Source: Phnomibacter ginsenosidimutans
Lineage (GTDB): Bacteria; Bacteroidota; Bacteroidia; Chitinophagales; Chitinophagaceae
DNA: 64,000 nt
Direction of reading: 5' to 3'
Assembly: GCF_009740285.1 (NCBI RefSeq)
Contig: NZ_CP046566.1
Location: forward strand, 4,068,658 to 4,132,657
The notes under the pieces were generated by a model, which did not search any database, was not told where the DNA came from, and saw nothing but the letters and a program-made list of their open reading frames with translations. The position numbers were made by a program, and so were the translations under genes. This document shows positions 29,095 through 38,047 of the stretch, piece by piece (position 1 is the first letter of the stretch; each line of letters begins with the position of its first letter).

Positions 29095-29828
29095 AGTCTT
29101 TAATAAAAAAGCTTACGATCAGGGTAGCTCCGAAATGGTTGAAAAAAATCATTACTCATGATTTCAAACAACAAGAGGGAATAGAATTTGGTTACTACCA
29201 TACATCCTATTCACAACAAGGAGAAGATTTGCACTTAAAACGCTTTTTTGAAAATAAACAAAATGGATTCTATGTAGATATCGGCGCATTTCATCCACAT
29301 TACTTTTCAAATACTCAAATCTTTTACCACAATGGATGGAGTGGCATCAACATCGAACCAAATCCTGAACAGTTTAAACTTTTCACAGAGTTTCGCAAAA
29401 GGGATCTCAATTTGAACGTTGCTGTAGGAGACAATTCAGATTCACTAACCTACTATCGTTTTAATATGCCCGCTTTAAATGGGTTTGACAAAAGAAACGT
29501 AGCGCAATGGCAGCAAAAGGAAGGCTTTCAATTGATTGATACTTTGAACATACCCACATATTCGTTATCAGCTATTCTAGAAAAACACCTGCCTGCGGGG
29601 CAACAAATAGATTTTATGACTGTTGATACTGAAGGCTGGGATTTGAAAGTTTTACAGAGTAATAATTGGGAGAAATTCAGACCTACAGTTATCGTTGTAG
29701 AAACTGAATTGAAAGCTGATGAACCACCCTCTCGAAATTCAATCTTTCAATTAATGACATCTGTTGACTATTCTCTTTGGTGTATCACCGGAGGTTCATG
29801 GTTATTCAAAAACAATGTGAAGTTTTAG
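29091..29828 (+). CDS. FkbM-family methyltransferase
   Basis: 245 residues, ATGA-coupled to the GT2 before it. It contains SQQGEDLHLKRFF, the SAM-site strand GFYVDIGAFHPHYFSNT (about 60-76), INIEPNPEQFKLF, and DFMTVDTEGWDLKVLQSNNW, the conserved DxEG motif. This subgroup, with SQxGED near the start, is common beside glycosyltransferases and is thought to methylate sugars. AT-rich. It ends the first coupled block; a 121-nt gap follows. Confidence 0.88.
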   Translation: MKSLIKKLTIRVAPKWLKKIITHDFKQQEGIEFGYYHTSYSQQGEDLHLKRFFENKQNGFYVDIGAFHPHYFSNTQIFYHNGWSGINIEPNPEQFKLFTEFRKRDLNLNVAVGDNSDSLTYYRFNMPALNGFDKRNVAQWQQKEGFQLIDTLNIPTYSLSAILEKHLPAGQQIDFMTVDTEGWDLKVLQSNNWEKFRPTVIVVETELKADEPPSRNSIFQLMTSVDYSLWCITGGSWLFKNNVKF

Positions 29829-29949
29829 GCTGCTATAGCTTACAATTTCACCAGCTAAATTGTACATAAATCCCAATGACAGCAGAGCAATATTGTTGCT
29901 GATATATGGCTATAGCTGATTCGAACCGTTACAATTATTGAACCACACA

Positions 29950-30855
29950 ATGTCAGTAGCCACCCCTGTTTTACTCATCCTCTTCAACCGGCCCGATACC
30001 ACGGCCCGGGTATGGGAAGCTATACGGGCAGCACAGCCGCCTGTGTTGCTCATAGCGGCCGATGCGGCCCGCCACCCCGGGGAGGAGGCACAGGTGCAGG
30101 CAGCCCGGGCTATTACCGAACAGGTAGACTGGCCTTGCACCGTACACCGCCGCTATGCCAGTACCAACCAGGGCTGCAAGTGGGGGCCGTACAATGCCAT
30201 CAGCTGGGGTTTTGAACTGGTAGCAGCAATGATTATCCTGGAAGATGATTGCCTGCCACATCCCGATTTTTTCCGCTTTTGCGACAGCATGTTGGAGCGG
30301 TACCGTAATCACCCACAGGTAATGCATATCAGTGGCAGCAGCTTTGCTGCACCAGCTGGTACATATAGCTATCAGTTTAGCCGCTTCACCTTTGTGTGGG
30401 GCTGGTGCACTACCCGGCAGGCATGGTCAGCCATGGACATTGCCATGGAGCAATGGCCCCAACTGCGCCAGCAAGGCTGGTTGCGCCGCTTTTTTACCGA
30501 CCCGCACGATGTACAATACTGGCAGGCACAGTTCGACAATGTACAGCACCAGCAGGCCAGCATCTGGGATTATCAATGGACATTTTCCATTTGGCAAGCC
30601 GGTGGCTTGTGCATTTATCCTGCGGTAAACCTGGTGAGCAATATTGGTTTTGGCAGCGGCGCTACCCATACGCATCAAGAAGATTCGTGGCTGGCCAACC
30701 GAGCCTTACAGGCATTAGGCACCCTGGTGCACCCTTCTGACATTCGCATCAACCAGCAAGCCGACCAATGGCTGATGCGACATGTATATGCGCCCAAACC
30801 ACCTTCGTTATGGCAACGCCTGCTCCGCAAACTGCAATCACCATTCAACCGCTAA
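29950..30855 (+). CDS. HlpA-like nucleotide-diphospho-sugar transferase
   Basis: 301 residues from the ATG at 29950. The N-terminus LLILFNRPDTTARVWEAI and AMIILEDDCLPHPDFFRFC (about 95-113) match the GnT-I-like family often labelled hemolytic protein HlpA; the EDD triad is the metal-binding site. FVWGWCTTRQAW is another family hallmark. Probably transfers a sugar in polymer assembly; no evidence of a haemolysin role. It is the first gene after the longest gap in this part of the locus and is GC-rich. Confidence 0.8.
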   Translation: MSVATPVLLILFNRPDTTARVWEAIRAAQPPVLLIAADAARHPGEEAQVQAARAITEQVDWPCTVHRRYASTNQGCKWGPYNAISWGFELVAAMIILEDDCLPHPDFFRFCDSMLERYRNHPQVMHISGSSFAAPAGTYSYQFSRFTFVWGWCTTRQAWSAMDIAMEQWPQLRQQGWLRRFFTDPHDVQYWQAQFDNVQHQQASIWDYQWTFSIWQAGGLCIYPAVNLVSNIGFGSGATHTHQEDSWLANRALQALGTLVHPSDIRINQQADQWLMRHVYAPKPPSLWQRLLRKLQSPFNR

Positions 30856-30862
30856 GCTATTC

Positions 30863-31629
30863 ATGTCCTTGCCCTCTGTAGCTGTTGTTATTCCATTTTT
30901 CCGCAGCGAACCCCTCTGGTACGAGCAGGTAGCCATTCAACAGGCTATTGCAATATTGGGGCAATACCCGCACCTGGTGGTAGCACCGGCTTCATTATCG
31001 CTCAGCCATTTGCAGCACTGGTATGCACATCACCCTGCCGGCTTTAGCTGCATCCGGGTGGCCGACCACTATTTTGAAAGCACCGCCTCGTACAACCGAC
31101 TGATGCTGGATGCGGGATTTTATCATCACCTGAGCGACTATCGGTACCACCTTATTTACCAAACCGACGCATACATTTTTCGGGATGAACTGGCCCATTG
31201 GTGCCAGCAAGGCTTTGACTATGTAGGAGCCCCCTGGCTGGATTGGATACATGCCGCCTATCAGGCCAAAAACCAGAACCGCTGGAACCAACTGCTGTGG
31301 CGGCTGGGCAAGCGGCGGTTTGATGCCGTAGGCAATGGTGGCTTTTCTTTGCGCCATACCCAACACCTGCAGCAGGTGCTGCAGCGGCTGCAACCGCAGG
31401 CTGCAGCCTACCGCCACAACGAAGATTTCTTTTTGCCTTTGAAACGGCCCGGCTGGGCCAACCCTTACACATACCTGGCGTACAGCAGGCACTGTCATTT
31501 GCCTTTGATGAACGGCCCGAACTGGCCTGGCAAATGAACCAGCATCAGCTGCCCATGGGCTGCCACGGCTGGCACCGGCACCTGCCTTTTTGGAAAGCCT
31601 TCATACCCGAACTGGCCCAACACGCATGA
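30863..31629 (+). CDS. DUF5672-family putative glycosyltransferase, one frameshift
   Basis: About 255 residues from the ATG at 30863. The DUF5672 core is visible: ESTASYNRLMLDAGFY, YHLIYQTDAYIFRDEL (DxD-like), FDYVGAPWLDW and VGNGGFSLR. The frame is lost near 31470; one extra base restores IPGVQQALSFAFDERPE and the family's terminal GCHGWHRHLPFW. It ends overlapping the next gene as ATGA, which supports this reading. The family occurs with glycosyltransferases in capsule loci, and its exact reaction is not established. Confidence 0.8.
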
Positions 31630-32450
31630 AACACACGGCCCTGATATTGGCACACCGCTACCCCCGCCAGCTGAACCGGTTGGTACAGCGGTTGCAGCAG
31701 TTGCACATAACCCCATTGGTACATGTAGATGCGAAGCAACGGGCAATGACTGCTGCCTTGGAGCATCCGTACATCAGCTGCTACAAAGTGAATTGGGGCG
31801 GCTACTCCACTGTAGCGGCTTTTGAGCTATTGCTAAAAAATGCGGTGGCACAGCGGGCCGATTATTACTCTCTCATTTCTGGTCAGTGTTATCCATTGAT
31901 GAGCAGGCACAGCATGGAAGCTACACTCAGCAGCGGGCTCAACTATCTGGAATATTATGCCCTGCCATTTGCCAATTGGTCGGGCCATGGCGGGCTCGAC
32001 CGTTACGCCTACCTGCATTTTCCCGACCTGCCCTATCCACGCCTCCGCGATTACCTGCGCCAGGCACAAATACGCTTGGGCTATCGCCGGCAATGGCCAA
32101 CGGGTATTCAGCCCTATGGTGGTTCGGATTGGTTTACCATTACGCATACAGCAGCCGAATACCTGCTGCTGCAAATGCCCAAATGGAAACGATTTTTCCG
32201 CTATACGCTGCTACCCAGCGAAGCCATGGTGCATACCATTTTGCTGAACTCGCCGCTGGCCCACACGGTGGCCAACAATAACCTGCGGATGATTGAATGG
32301 CACAGAGGGCCGGAGCATCCCCGCACCTGGCGCCACGAAGACCTGCCTTTGCTGCTGCAAAGTGGCAAATGTTTCGGCAGGAAATTTGAGGCAGTACAAG
32401 ACATGTCTTTATTGGATGCCATAGACAAAGCAGTTGACAAGGCAGCATAA
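31626..32450 (+). CDS. Core-2/I-branching-type glycosyltransferase (GT14-like)
   Basis: 274 residues from the ATG at 31626 (ATGA overlap). Shares its plan with the gene at 20329: MKHTALILAHRYPRQLNRLV, VNWGGYSTVAAFELLLKNA, LISGQCYPLM, SDWFTIT and LLPSEAMVHTILLNS. The two are divergent in base composition, this one being GC-rich, so they are probably independently acquired relatives rather than a recent duplication. Likely adds a beta-linked HexNAc branch, inferred from the family. Confidence 0.84.
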   Translation: MKHTALILAHRYPRQLNRLVQRLQQLHITPLVHVDAKQRAMTAALEHPYISCYKVNWGGYSTVAAFELLLKNAVAQRADYYSLISGQCYPLMSRHSMEATLSSGLNYLEYYALPFANWSGHGGLDRYAYLHFPDLPYPRLRDYLRQAQIRLGYRRQWPTGIQPYGGSDWFTITHTAAEYLLLQMPKWKRFFRYTLLPSEAMVHTILLNSPLAHTVANNNLRMIEWHRGPEHPRTWRHEDLPLLLQSGKCFGRKFEAVQDMSLLDAIDKAVDKAA

Positions 32451-32477
32451 AATACTTAGCAATACAAAGCAATACTT

Positions 32478-33560
32478 GTGGGAATTATCCGATTTATTTT
32501 AGCCATTTCAGTTGTATTAGCACATGCAGGCCCACTGCTTGGGAATAGCCTTGTTGGAGGCCAATTAGCTGTTCAAGCATTTTACATTATATCGGGCTTT
32601 TACATGGCACTAATACTAAACGAAAAGTATGTGTCAGGAAACCGTGGATATAAAATATTCATAGTAAATAGAGCACTGCGATTGTTTCCAATTTATTGGT
32701 TCATACTCTTCGCCACATTACTCTATTCATTGGCTATTGGATTCAATAATAATGGTGCGTTTTTCCCACTACTGGATATATACATTCATCATTTTTCTGA
32801 ACTGGGATGGTTAGCATCAGGCTTGTTGATTTTTTCGAATTTTTTCATCCTGTTTCAAGACTTGATTTTATTTCTTGGCGTGCATATCGATACAGGCCAA
32901 TTGTTTTTCACCAGTGATTTCTTGAATACCAGTCCTATACTTCACAAGTTTGTACTTATTCCGCAAGCATGGACTTTGAGCTTAGAGTTACTGTTTTATT
33001 TGATTGCGCCATTTATTGTCAGAAAAAAACTGATGGTGATTATTTCTCTCCTTTTGATATCTGCATTCATTAAGTATACGCTGCACATTTGGGGCTTAGA
33101 GAAAGACCCTTGGTCATACAGATTCTTTCCTGCAGAACTTATGTTTTTTTTACTGGGAACACTTGCTTATAGGGTGATATTTATTAAAATCGCTGGCAAA
33201 AGACAGTATAAAATTCTGTCTTTATCTATGTTAACGTTATTACTATCAGCTACTTTCTTTTATAATCAAATTGCTTTACCTGGTAAATCAGCCCTTTATT
33301 TGACGCTGATATTCCTTACCCTTCCGTTTGCTTTTACATTTACCAAAAACATTTCTCTTGATCGATACATTGGAGAGCTTTCATATCCAATTTACATTTC
33401 TCATATGCTCGTCCTTACGGTATGCTATGCGCTACATCTGGAAAGTTTGGGAACTATCAGTTTGTTTGCTGTTATTCTTTCCATCTTGCTTTCCATTTTC
33501 ATGAATGAAACAATCGGCAAAAGAATAGAACGTATTAGACAATCCCGAATACCGGGTTGA
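32478..33560 (+). CDS. Acyltransferase 3 family membrane protein
   Basis: 360 residues from the GTG at 32478. About ten membrane helices, with AISVVLAHAGPLLG (catalytic His region), AVQAFYIISGFYMALIL, WTLSLELLFYLIAPF and the C-terminal YPIYISHMLVLTV helix. Strongly AT-rich compared with the genes either side, so likely a transferred cassette. Third acyltransferase of the locus. Expected to acylate a sugar on the inner membrane side. Confidence 0.88.
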   Translation: MGIIRFILAISVVLAHAGPLLGNSLVGGQLAVQAFYIISGFYMALILNEKYVSGNRGYKIFIVNRALRLFPIYWFILFATLLYSLAIGFNNNGAFFPLLDIYIHHFSELGWLASGLLIFSNFFILFQDLILFLGVHIDTGQLFFTSDFLNTSPILHKFVLIPQAWTLSLELLFYLIAPFIVRKKLMVIISLLLISAFIKYTLHIWGLEKDPWSYRFFPAELMFFLLGTLAYRVIFIKIAGKRQYKILSLSMLTLLLSATFFYNQIALPGKSALYLTLIFLTLPFAFTFTKNISLDRYIGELSYPIYISHMLVLTVCYALHLESLGTISLFAVILSILLSIFMNETIGKRIERIRQSRIPG

Positions 33561-33573
33561 TTGCTGATAAATA

Positions 33574-34455
33574 ATGATTATTACCAAACTACAAGGAGGC
33601 CTGGGCAACCAAATGTTTCAGTATGCCATGGGGTTTGCCTTGGCCCGGCACATGGATGTGCCGTTGTACTACGATAGCAGTTGGTTCAATGAAAGTTTCG
33701 ACCCCGCAATTGTTACGCCACGCAGTTTTGCCCTCGATATTTTCCGGCTGAGCGGGCAGCCCGCCGATGCCGCCATGGTAAAACAATTTTTTCCTACCCC
33801 GCATTGGCCGGATAAAATATGGCACCGCCTCAAACGCATATTGGGTACCGAAGCACTGTTGTACGAACAACAGCCGGGATACGACAAAATCATACTCGCC
33901 AAAGCCCGGAAAAACAGCTACCTGCAAGGGTACTGGCAAAGCGCTGCCTATTTTTCGAATGTAGAACTGGCGCTACGTCAAGAGTTTCAATTTGTGGAGC
34001 AGGCAGCATCGCCATACACTGCACAGATAGCAGCAGCTGCACTTCCCGTGGCCATCCATGTACGCCGTGGCGACTATGCCCACAACGCCGCCACACAAAG
34101 CATCCACGGTTTGCTGACGCCGGCGTATTATCAACAAGGCATTGCCCTGCTGCAACAAGCACTGGGGAATGGCATCGATTGGTTTATTTTTTCGGACGAC
34201 CCTACCTGGTGTTCAGCTGCATTTGCGTCACTGCCCAATCATACCATCGTAGATAGCAGCAGCTACCCGCATTGGTACGATATGCAATTGATGAGCACCT
34301 GCAAACACCACATCATTGCCAACAGCAGCTACAGCTGGTGGGGTGCCTGGCTGGCGGCACATGCTACACAGCTGGTGGTGGCCCCGGCACAATGGTGTGC
34401 TACAATGCAAGCCATTCCACAGCACATGCATCCTGCACATTGGGAAACAATATGA
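33574..34455 (+). CDS. Alpha-1,2-fucosyltransferase-type enzyme (GT11)
   Basis: 293 residues. The N-terminal GGLGNQMFQYAMGFALA and the central VAIHVRRGDYA (GDP-fucose binding, HxRRGDY) are diagnostic of GT11, along with WFIFSDDPTWC and ANSSYSWWGAWLA near the C-terminus. It predicts fucose, or a related GDP-sugar, in the glycan with an alpha-1,2 linkage. No GDP-fucose synthesis genes are in the window. Follows the acyltransferase by 13 nt and overlaps the next gene by ATGA. Confidence 0.94.
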   Translation: MIITKLQGGLGNQMFQYAMGFALARHMDVPLYYDSSWFNESFDPAIVTPRSFALDIFRLSGQPADAAMVKQFFPTPHWPDKIWHRLKRILGTEALLYEQQPGYDKIILAKARKNSYLQGYWQSAAYFSNVELALRQEFQFVEQAASPYTAQIAAAALPVAIHVRRGDYAHNAATQSIHGLLTPAYYQQGIALLQQALGNGIDWFIFSDDPTWCSAAFASLPNHTIVDSSSYPHWYDMQLMSTCKHHIIANSSYSWWGAWLAAHATQLVVAPAQWCATMQAIPQHMHPAHWETI

Positions 34456-35249
34456 TTGGTGGTTTGATACATAGCCTCACCCAACACCTAGCCCGAAAAA
34501 AGCGAGGAACAAAATTGTTTGAGTACCTGCATTATTTATCACTTGAAGGATTGAATGTTGGCAATTCAAGGCCTGCTTCTGAAAACGGAGAGCAGCATTT
34601 AATTCAGATGCTATCAAAGCAATTTGCCACTATCGACTCGCCTGTTGTATTTGATGTTGGCGCCAATCGCGGCGACTATAGTCAGCTGGTGCTGAACTTC
34701 ATGCCGAACTGCAAACTATATGCATTTGAGCCCATTCCTGAATTGAACACTCAGCTGAAACAACGGTTTGAGTTAGCAGCAAACATGCAAATACATCCAC
34801 TCTTGGTGAGCAACCAGGTTGGCCAACAAGCTTTTTTCCAACGTCATGACCAGAATGCTTTGTCCAGTGTATACAACCGCTATCACAACAATGAGCCAAC
34901 CAAGCAATCTGTCATCACGGTCAATACTATTATCATTGATGCGTTTTGTTCTGCTAACAAGATTAGAGAGATTCATTTTCTCAAAATCGATGCTGAAGGT
35001 CACGACCTATTTGTATTGCAGGGTGCTAAAGAAATGTTGGCTGCCAAAAAAATACACCACATTCAGTTCGAATTTGGCGGCAGCAATATAGACTCCCGTA
35101 CCTATATGCGTGATTTTTTTGAGTTGCTTTCAGATGACTTCCAAATCAGCAGGGTAATGGAAGATGGATTAGCGCCGTTAAACAATTACCATGAAAGTCT
35201 GGAAATATTTTCAGCAGCCAATTATTATGCTCAACTAAAAGATACATGA
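34452..35249 (+). CDS. FkbM-family methyltransferase
   Basis: 265 residues from the ATG at 34452, chosen for its ATGA overlap with the fucosyltransferase; an earlier open stretch is ignored. Motif I is VVFDVGANRGDYSQLVL (about 61-77), followed by YAFEPIPELNTQL, and the FkbM motif FLKIDAEGHDLFVLQGAKE (about 175-193). Fourth FkbM of the locus. Its position behind a fucosyltransferase suggests it could methylate fucose, an inference only. Confidence 0.88.
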   Translation: MIGGLIHSLTQHLARKKRGTKLFEYLHYLSLEGLNVGNSRPASENGEQHLIQMLSKQFATIDSPVVFDVGANRGDYSQLVLNFMPNCKLYAFEPIPELNTQLKQRFELAANMQIHPLLVSNQVGQQAFFQRHDQNALSSVYNRYHNNEPTKQSVITVNTIIIDAFCSANKIREIHFLKIDAEGHDLFVLQGAKEMLAAKKIHHIQFEFGGSNIDSRTYMRDFFELLSDDFQISRVMEDGLAPLNNYHESLEIFSAANYYAQLKDT

Positions 35250-36283
35250 ATACGCTTCCACTTATTTCTGTAGTAATGCCCTGCTACAATGCTGCTGCCT
35301 TTATAGAAGACAGCATTCGCAGTGTGCTGCAACAAACGTACGCACAGTGGGAACTCATCATAATCAATGACGGCAGTACAGATGAAACGGCGCAGCGCAT
35401 CTCAGCTTTTTCCGACAACCGCATACGACTCATCCAGCTGAATCATAACCACGGGATTGCCTATTGCAGAAACTTGGGCATACAGGAAGCAAAGGGAAAA
35501 TATATCTGCTGGCTGGATGCCGACGACATTGCCCTTCCACAACGGTTGGCCATACAGGTGCAGGCTTTCGAATTGAATACCGATTTGGTGTTGTGCGCAG
35601 GTGCAGCACACCAGTTGCATGATGGAACTACTTCTGCATCGGCACATTACGAACCAGCATCTTCTGCAGTGTTGAAAGCCCGATTGTTTTTCGCATTTCC
35701 ATTTACCAACTCCAGTATTGCCCTCCGTGCTTCAGCCGTACTATCACTACAAACCTTTACACAAACCTATAAGCAAGCAGAAGACTACATTTTGTATTGC
35801 AGACTTGTACAATCTGGTGAGTTCGTATTACTCAATCAGCCACTGGTACTATATCGCATTCACCAAAGTGATAATCGCATCACCAGCGACAACAACAATG
35901 CAGACATTGTACAGGGCAGAATGATTGCCTGGCGGCTACTGCTAGCACAATTGCAATTGCAAACCACCGATGAAGTGCTGTTGTTACACGATAAAATCAC
36001 ATACTACCGTAACCGAATTACGGCTTCAGATACTGCACACTACAGTAGCTACATTCAGCTGCTGTGCAGCATGCAGCAACGCAATGCCGCTGCAAATGTA
36101 TTTGACAGGCCAACTTTTGATGCAGAAATAGCCGGCAGAATTTACAGCACACTGATCCTTGCGCATGTACCCGTTTGGGCTGCATTTAGGCAAGCATACC
36201 AACACCGTAATATCTTGGGTATAGCTACCAGTATGAAGCTATGCCTGAATAAAATGCGGCGCTGGTTGTTGCGCATGCAATAA
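35246..36283 (+). CDS. Glycosyltransferase family 2
   Basis: 345 residues, ATGA-coupled to the FkbM gene. GT-A motifs: ISVVMPCYNAAAFIEDSIR, IINDGSTDET and YICWLDADDIALPQRLA, then a KQAEDYILYCRLV region with the catalytic acid. Intact, no membrane segments. Typical of inverting transferases that build capsular repeats. The sugar cannot be deduced. Confidence 0.88.
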   Translation: MNTLPLISVVMPCYNAAAFIEDSIRSVLQQTYAQWELIIINDGSTDETAQRISAFSDNRIRLIQLNHNHGIAYCRNLGIQEAKGKYICWLDADDIALPQRLAIQVQAFELNTDLVLCAGAAHQLHDGTTSASAHYEPASSAVLKARLFFAFPFTNSSIALRASAVLSLQTFTQTYKQAEDYILYCRLVQSGEFVLLNQPLVLYRIHQSDNRITSDNNNADIVQGRMIAWRLLLAQLQLQTTDEVLLLHDKITYYRNRITASDTAHYSSYIQLLCSMQQRNAAANVFDRPTFDAEIAGRIYSTLILAHVPVWAAFRQAYQHRNILGIATSMKLCLNKMRRWLLRMQ

Positions 36284-36309
36284 CTTTTTCCTACCCACTC
36301 TAATTCCCT

Positions 36310-37614
36310 ATGCACCTCCTCCTCCTTACCGATAGTTTTCCCAACCAAAACGGGGCCGGCATCAGCCAAACCCTGTACAACCTGCTGGAGGGTTGGCAAC
36401 ATCCCTGCACCGTGCTCTTACCCCGGCACGAAGCGGCTCCTGTAGATGGCCGCCTGCCAGTGCAGCAGCTCCGCTATGCCGATGGGCCCTGGCAACCGCT
36501 TCACAACCGCCTCGGCAAATGGCTCAACCCCTGGCTGCAACGGAAACGCCTGGGCTGGCTGAGCCAACAGGGTCTGGAAAGCATCCGGACATCGCTGCCC
36601 CCCGCACAGGAATCGTTGGTACTGGTAAGCACCACCGTACCCGAAAAACTCATGGCCGCCTATTGGCTGCAACAGCAGGGCTACACCGTCGTGCCTTACT
36701 TTATGGACGACTGGATGGCCGACAACCGCCTGCAATGGAAAGGCTACAACCTGCAGCAGTTGGTACAGCAATTGTTGCAGCAGGCACCCGCCTGGCTCAT
36801 GATCGGCCGCCAGCTGGCACACACCCTCCGCCACCGCTACAACCTCCTCCCCAAACCCACCCTCATCATCCACAATCCGGCACCCCAGGTGCAGTTGATA
36901 GATGACAGTTGGCTCCCGATAGCAATCGGGATGGCAGGAGAAGAGAATGACTTACTAAGCCAACCACAAACCACAAACCACAAACTGCCTTCCCACCATC
37001 AACCACCAACCACCAACTACCAACCACCAACCACCAACCACCAACTCATATACGCCGGCTCCATCTGGCCCATGCATGCCGATGCCCTGATTGCCGTGGC
37101 CAAAGCCATTCACCTGCTGCAGGCACAGGGGCAAACAGCCTATCAACTCACCATTTATACCAGCGAAGCACATTGGGCGCAATACCGCTTGCAGCTCACG
37201 GGCCCCGGAGTGCAGTACGGCGGCTGGAAGCCCTACCACGAAATACATGCCCCGCTGCAACAAGCCTGGTTGCTGGTATGCACCGCTAGTTTTGCGGAGG
37301 CACACCAGGCCTATAGCCGCAGCAGTGTGCAAACCAAACTCACCGACTATATGGCCTGTGGCAAGCCCATCTTGTTTGTAGGTCCTGCCGATGCCGCCAG
37401 CGGCGCCTTTGTAGAAGATTACGACTTGGGCTTTACGCTGGCCACGCAGGTACCGGCAGATATAGCCGAACGCTTGCAGGCCATTGCCCGCATGCCCGAA
37501 CAATACCACCGCAAGCAGCTCAACTCCCTGCACGAAGCCCACACCCGCTTCAGTAAGGCTGAGGTACAACAGGAACTGTATGCGTTTTTGAAAAAGATTC
37601 CTTCCCGGCTGTAG
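36310..37614 (+). CDS. Glycosyltransferase family 4 with repeat-derived interdomain linker
   Basis: 434 residues. GT-B fold: the N-domain starts MHLLLLTDSFPNQNGAGISQ, and the C-domain resumes with LIYAGSIWPMHADALI. The donor-site region is atypical (ACGKPILFVGPADAASG), as in other divergent GT4 proteins. Between the domains (about residues 202-245) the code is made of a TCCCGATAGCAATCGGGA palindrome (36914-36931) and a CCAACCACCAAC-type tract (36957-37045), giving a Pro/Thr/Asn/His-rich linker. The frame is kept. A spacer repeat has probably inserted here without destroying the gene. Confidence 0.8.
   Translation: MHLLLLTDSFPNQNGAGISQTLYNLLEGWQHPCTVLLPRHEAAPVDGRLPVQQLRYADGPWQPLHNRLGKWLNPWLQRKRLGWLSQQGLESIRTSLPPAQESLVLVSTTVPEKLMAAYWLQQQGYTVVPYFMDDWMADNRLQWKGYNLQQLVQQLLQQAPAWLMIGRQLAHTLRHRYNLLPKPTLIIHNPAPQVQLIDDSWLPIAIGMAGEENDLLSQPQTTNHKLPSHHQPPTTNYQPPTTNHQLIYAGSIWPMHADALIAVAKAIHLLQAQGQTAYQLTIYTSEAHWAQYRLQLTGPGVQYGGWKPYHEIHAPLQQAWLLVCTASFAEAHQAYSRSSVQTKLTDYMACGKPILFVGPADAASGAFVEDYDLGFTLATQVPADIAERLQAIARMPEQYHRKQLNSLHEAHTRFSKAEVQQELYAFLKKIPSRL
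36914..37045. repeat. Palindrome plus CCAACCACCAAC tract inside a coding region
   Basis: The same two repeat types are found outside genes: the palindrome at 51246-51261 and 51289-51304, and the CCAACCACCAAC phrase near 51520-51540 and 55150-55295. Confidence 0.75.
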
Positions 37615-37619
37615 ATAGC

Positions 37620-38047
37620 CTGCCCCGCCATTAGCGGGGGTGCCCTTCAGGGCGGGGTGTCTTCTCCCCCTCTTTCGGAGGGGGTGCCCTTCAGGGCGGG
37701 GGAGGTCAAACGATAAATGACCACGAAATAACCTCACCCACCCCTCAAAACCGGTTCTATGCCTGCTGGTTCCCTTCCCCTCCACAGGAGGGGAGTTGTG
37801 AAACAGGTCGCTTCAAATCAGCGAAAACTTCCCCCCTCCTTGGGAGGGGGTGCCCTTCAGGGCGGGGGAGGTCAAACAATAAATGACCACGAAATCACCT
37901 CACCCACCCCTCAAAACCGGTTCTATGCATGCTGGTTCCCTTCCCCTCCACAGGAGGGGAGTTGTGAAACCGGCACTACTTGCCAACGTTAACTTTACCC
38001 CCCTCTTTCGGAGGGGGTGCCCTTCAGGGCGGGGGAGGTCAAACAAC
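37620..38047. repeat. Tandem GC-rich hairpin repeat, period about 167 bases
   Basis: The unit GGGGTGCCCTTCAGGGCGG begins at 37681, 37847 and 38014, and another partial copy sits near 37647. Between the units lies a nearly identical stretch containing TTCCCCTCCACAGGAGGGG, a hairpin, and AACCGGTTC. Spacing of 166 and 167 bases shows tandem duplication. The third copy provides the only visible start codon for the next GT4 gene. Copies are too few and too GC-rich for a CRISPR array. Confidence 0.85.

Noticed and set aside
37620-38047. Possible CRISPR array from regularly spaced repeats
   Set aside because: The parts between the units are themselves nearly identical, the period is about 167 bases, and no cas gene is present. 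It is a tandem duplication.
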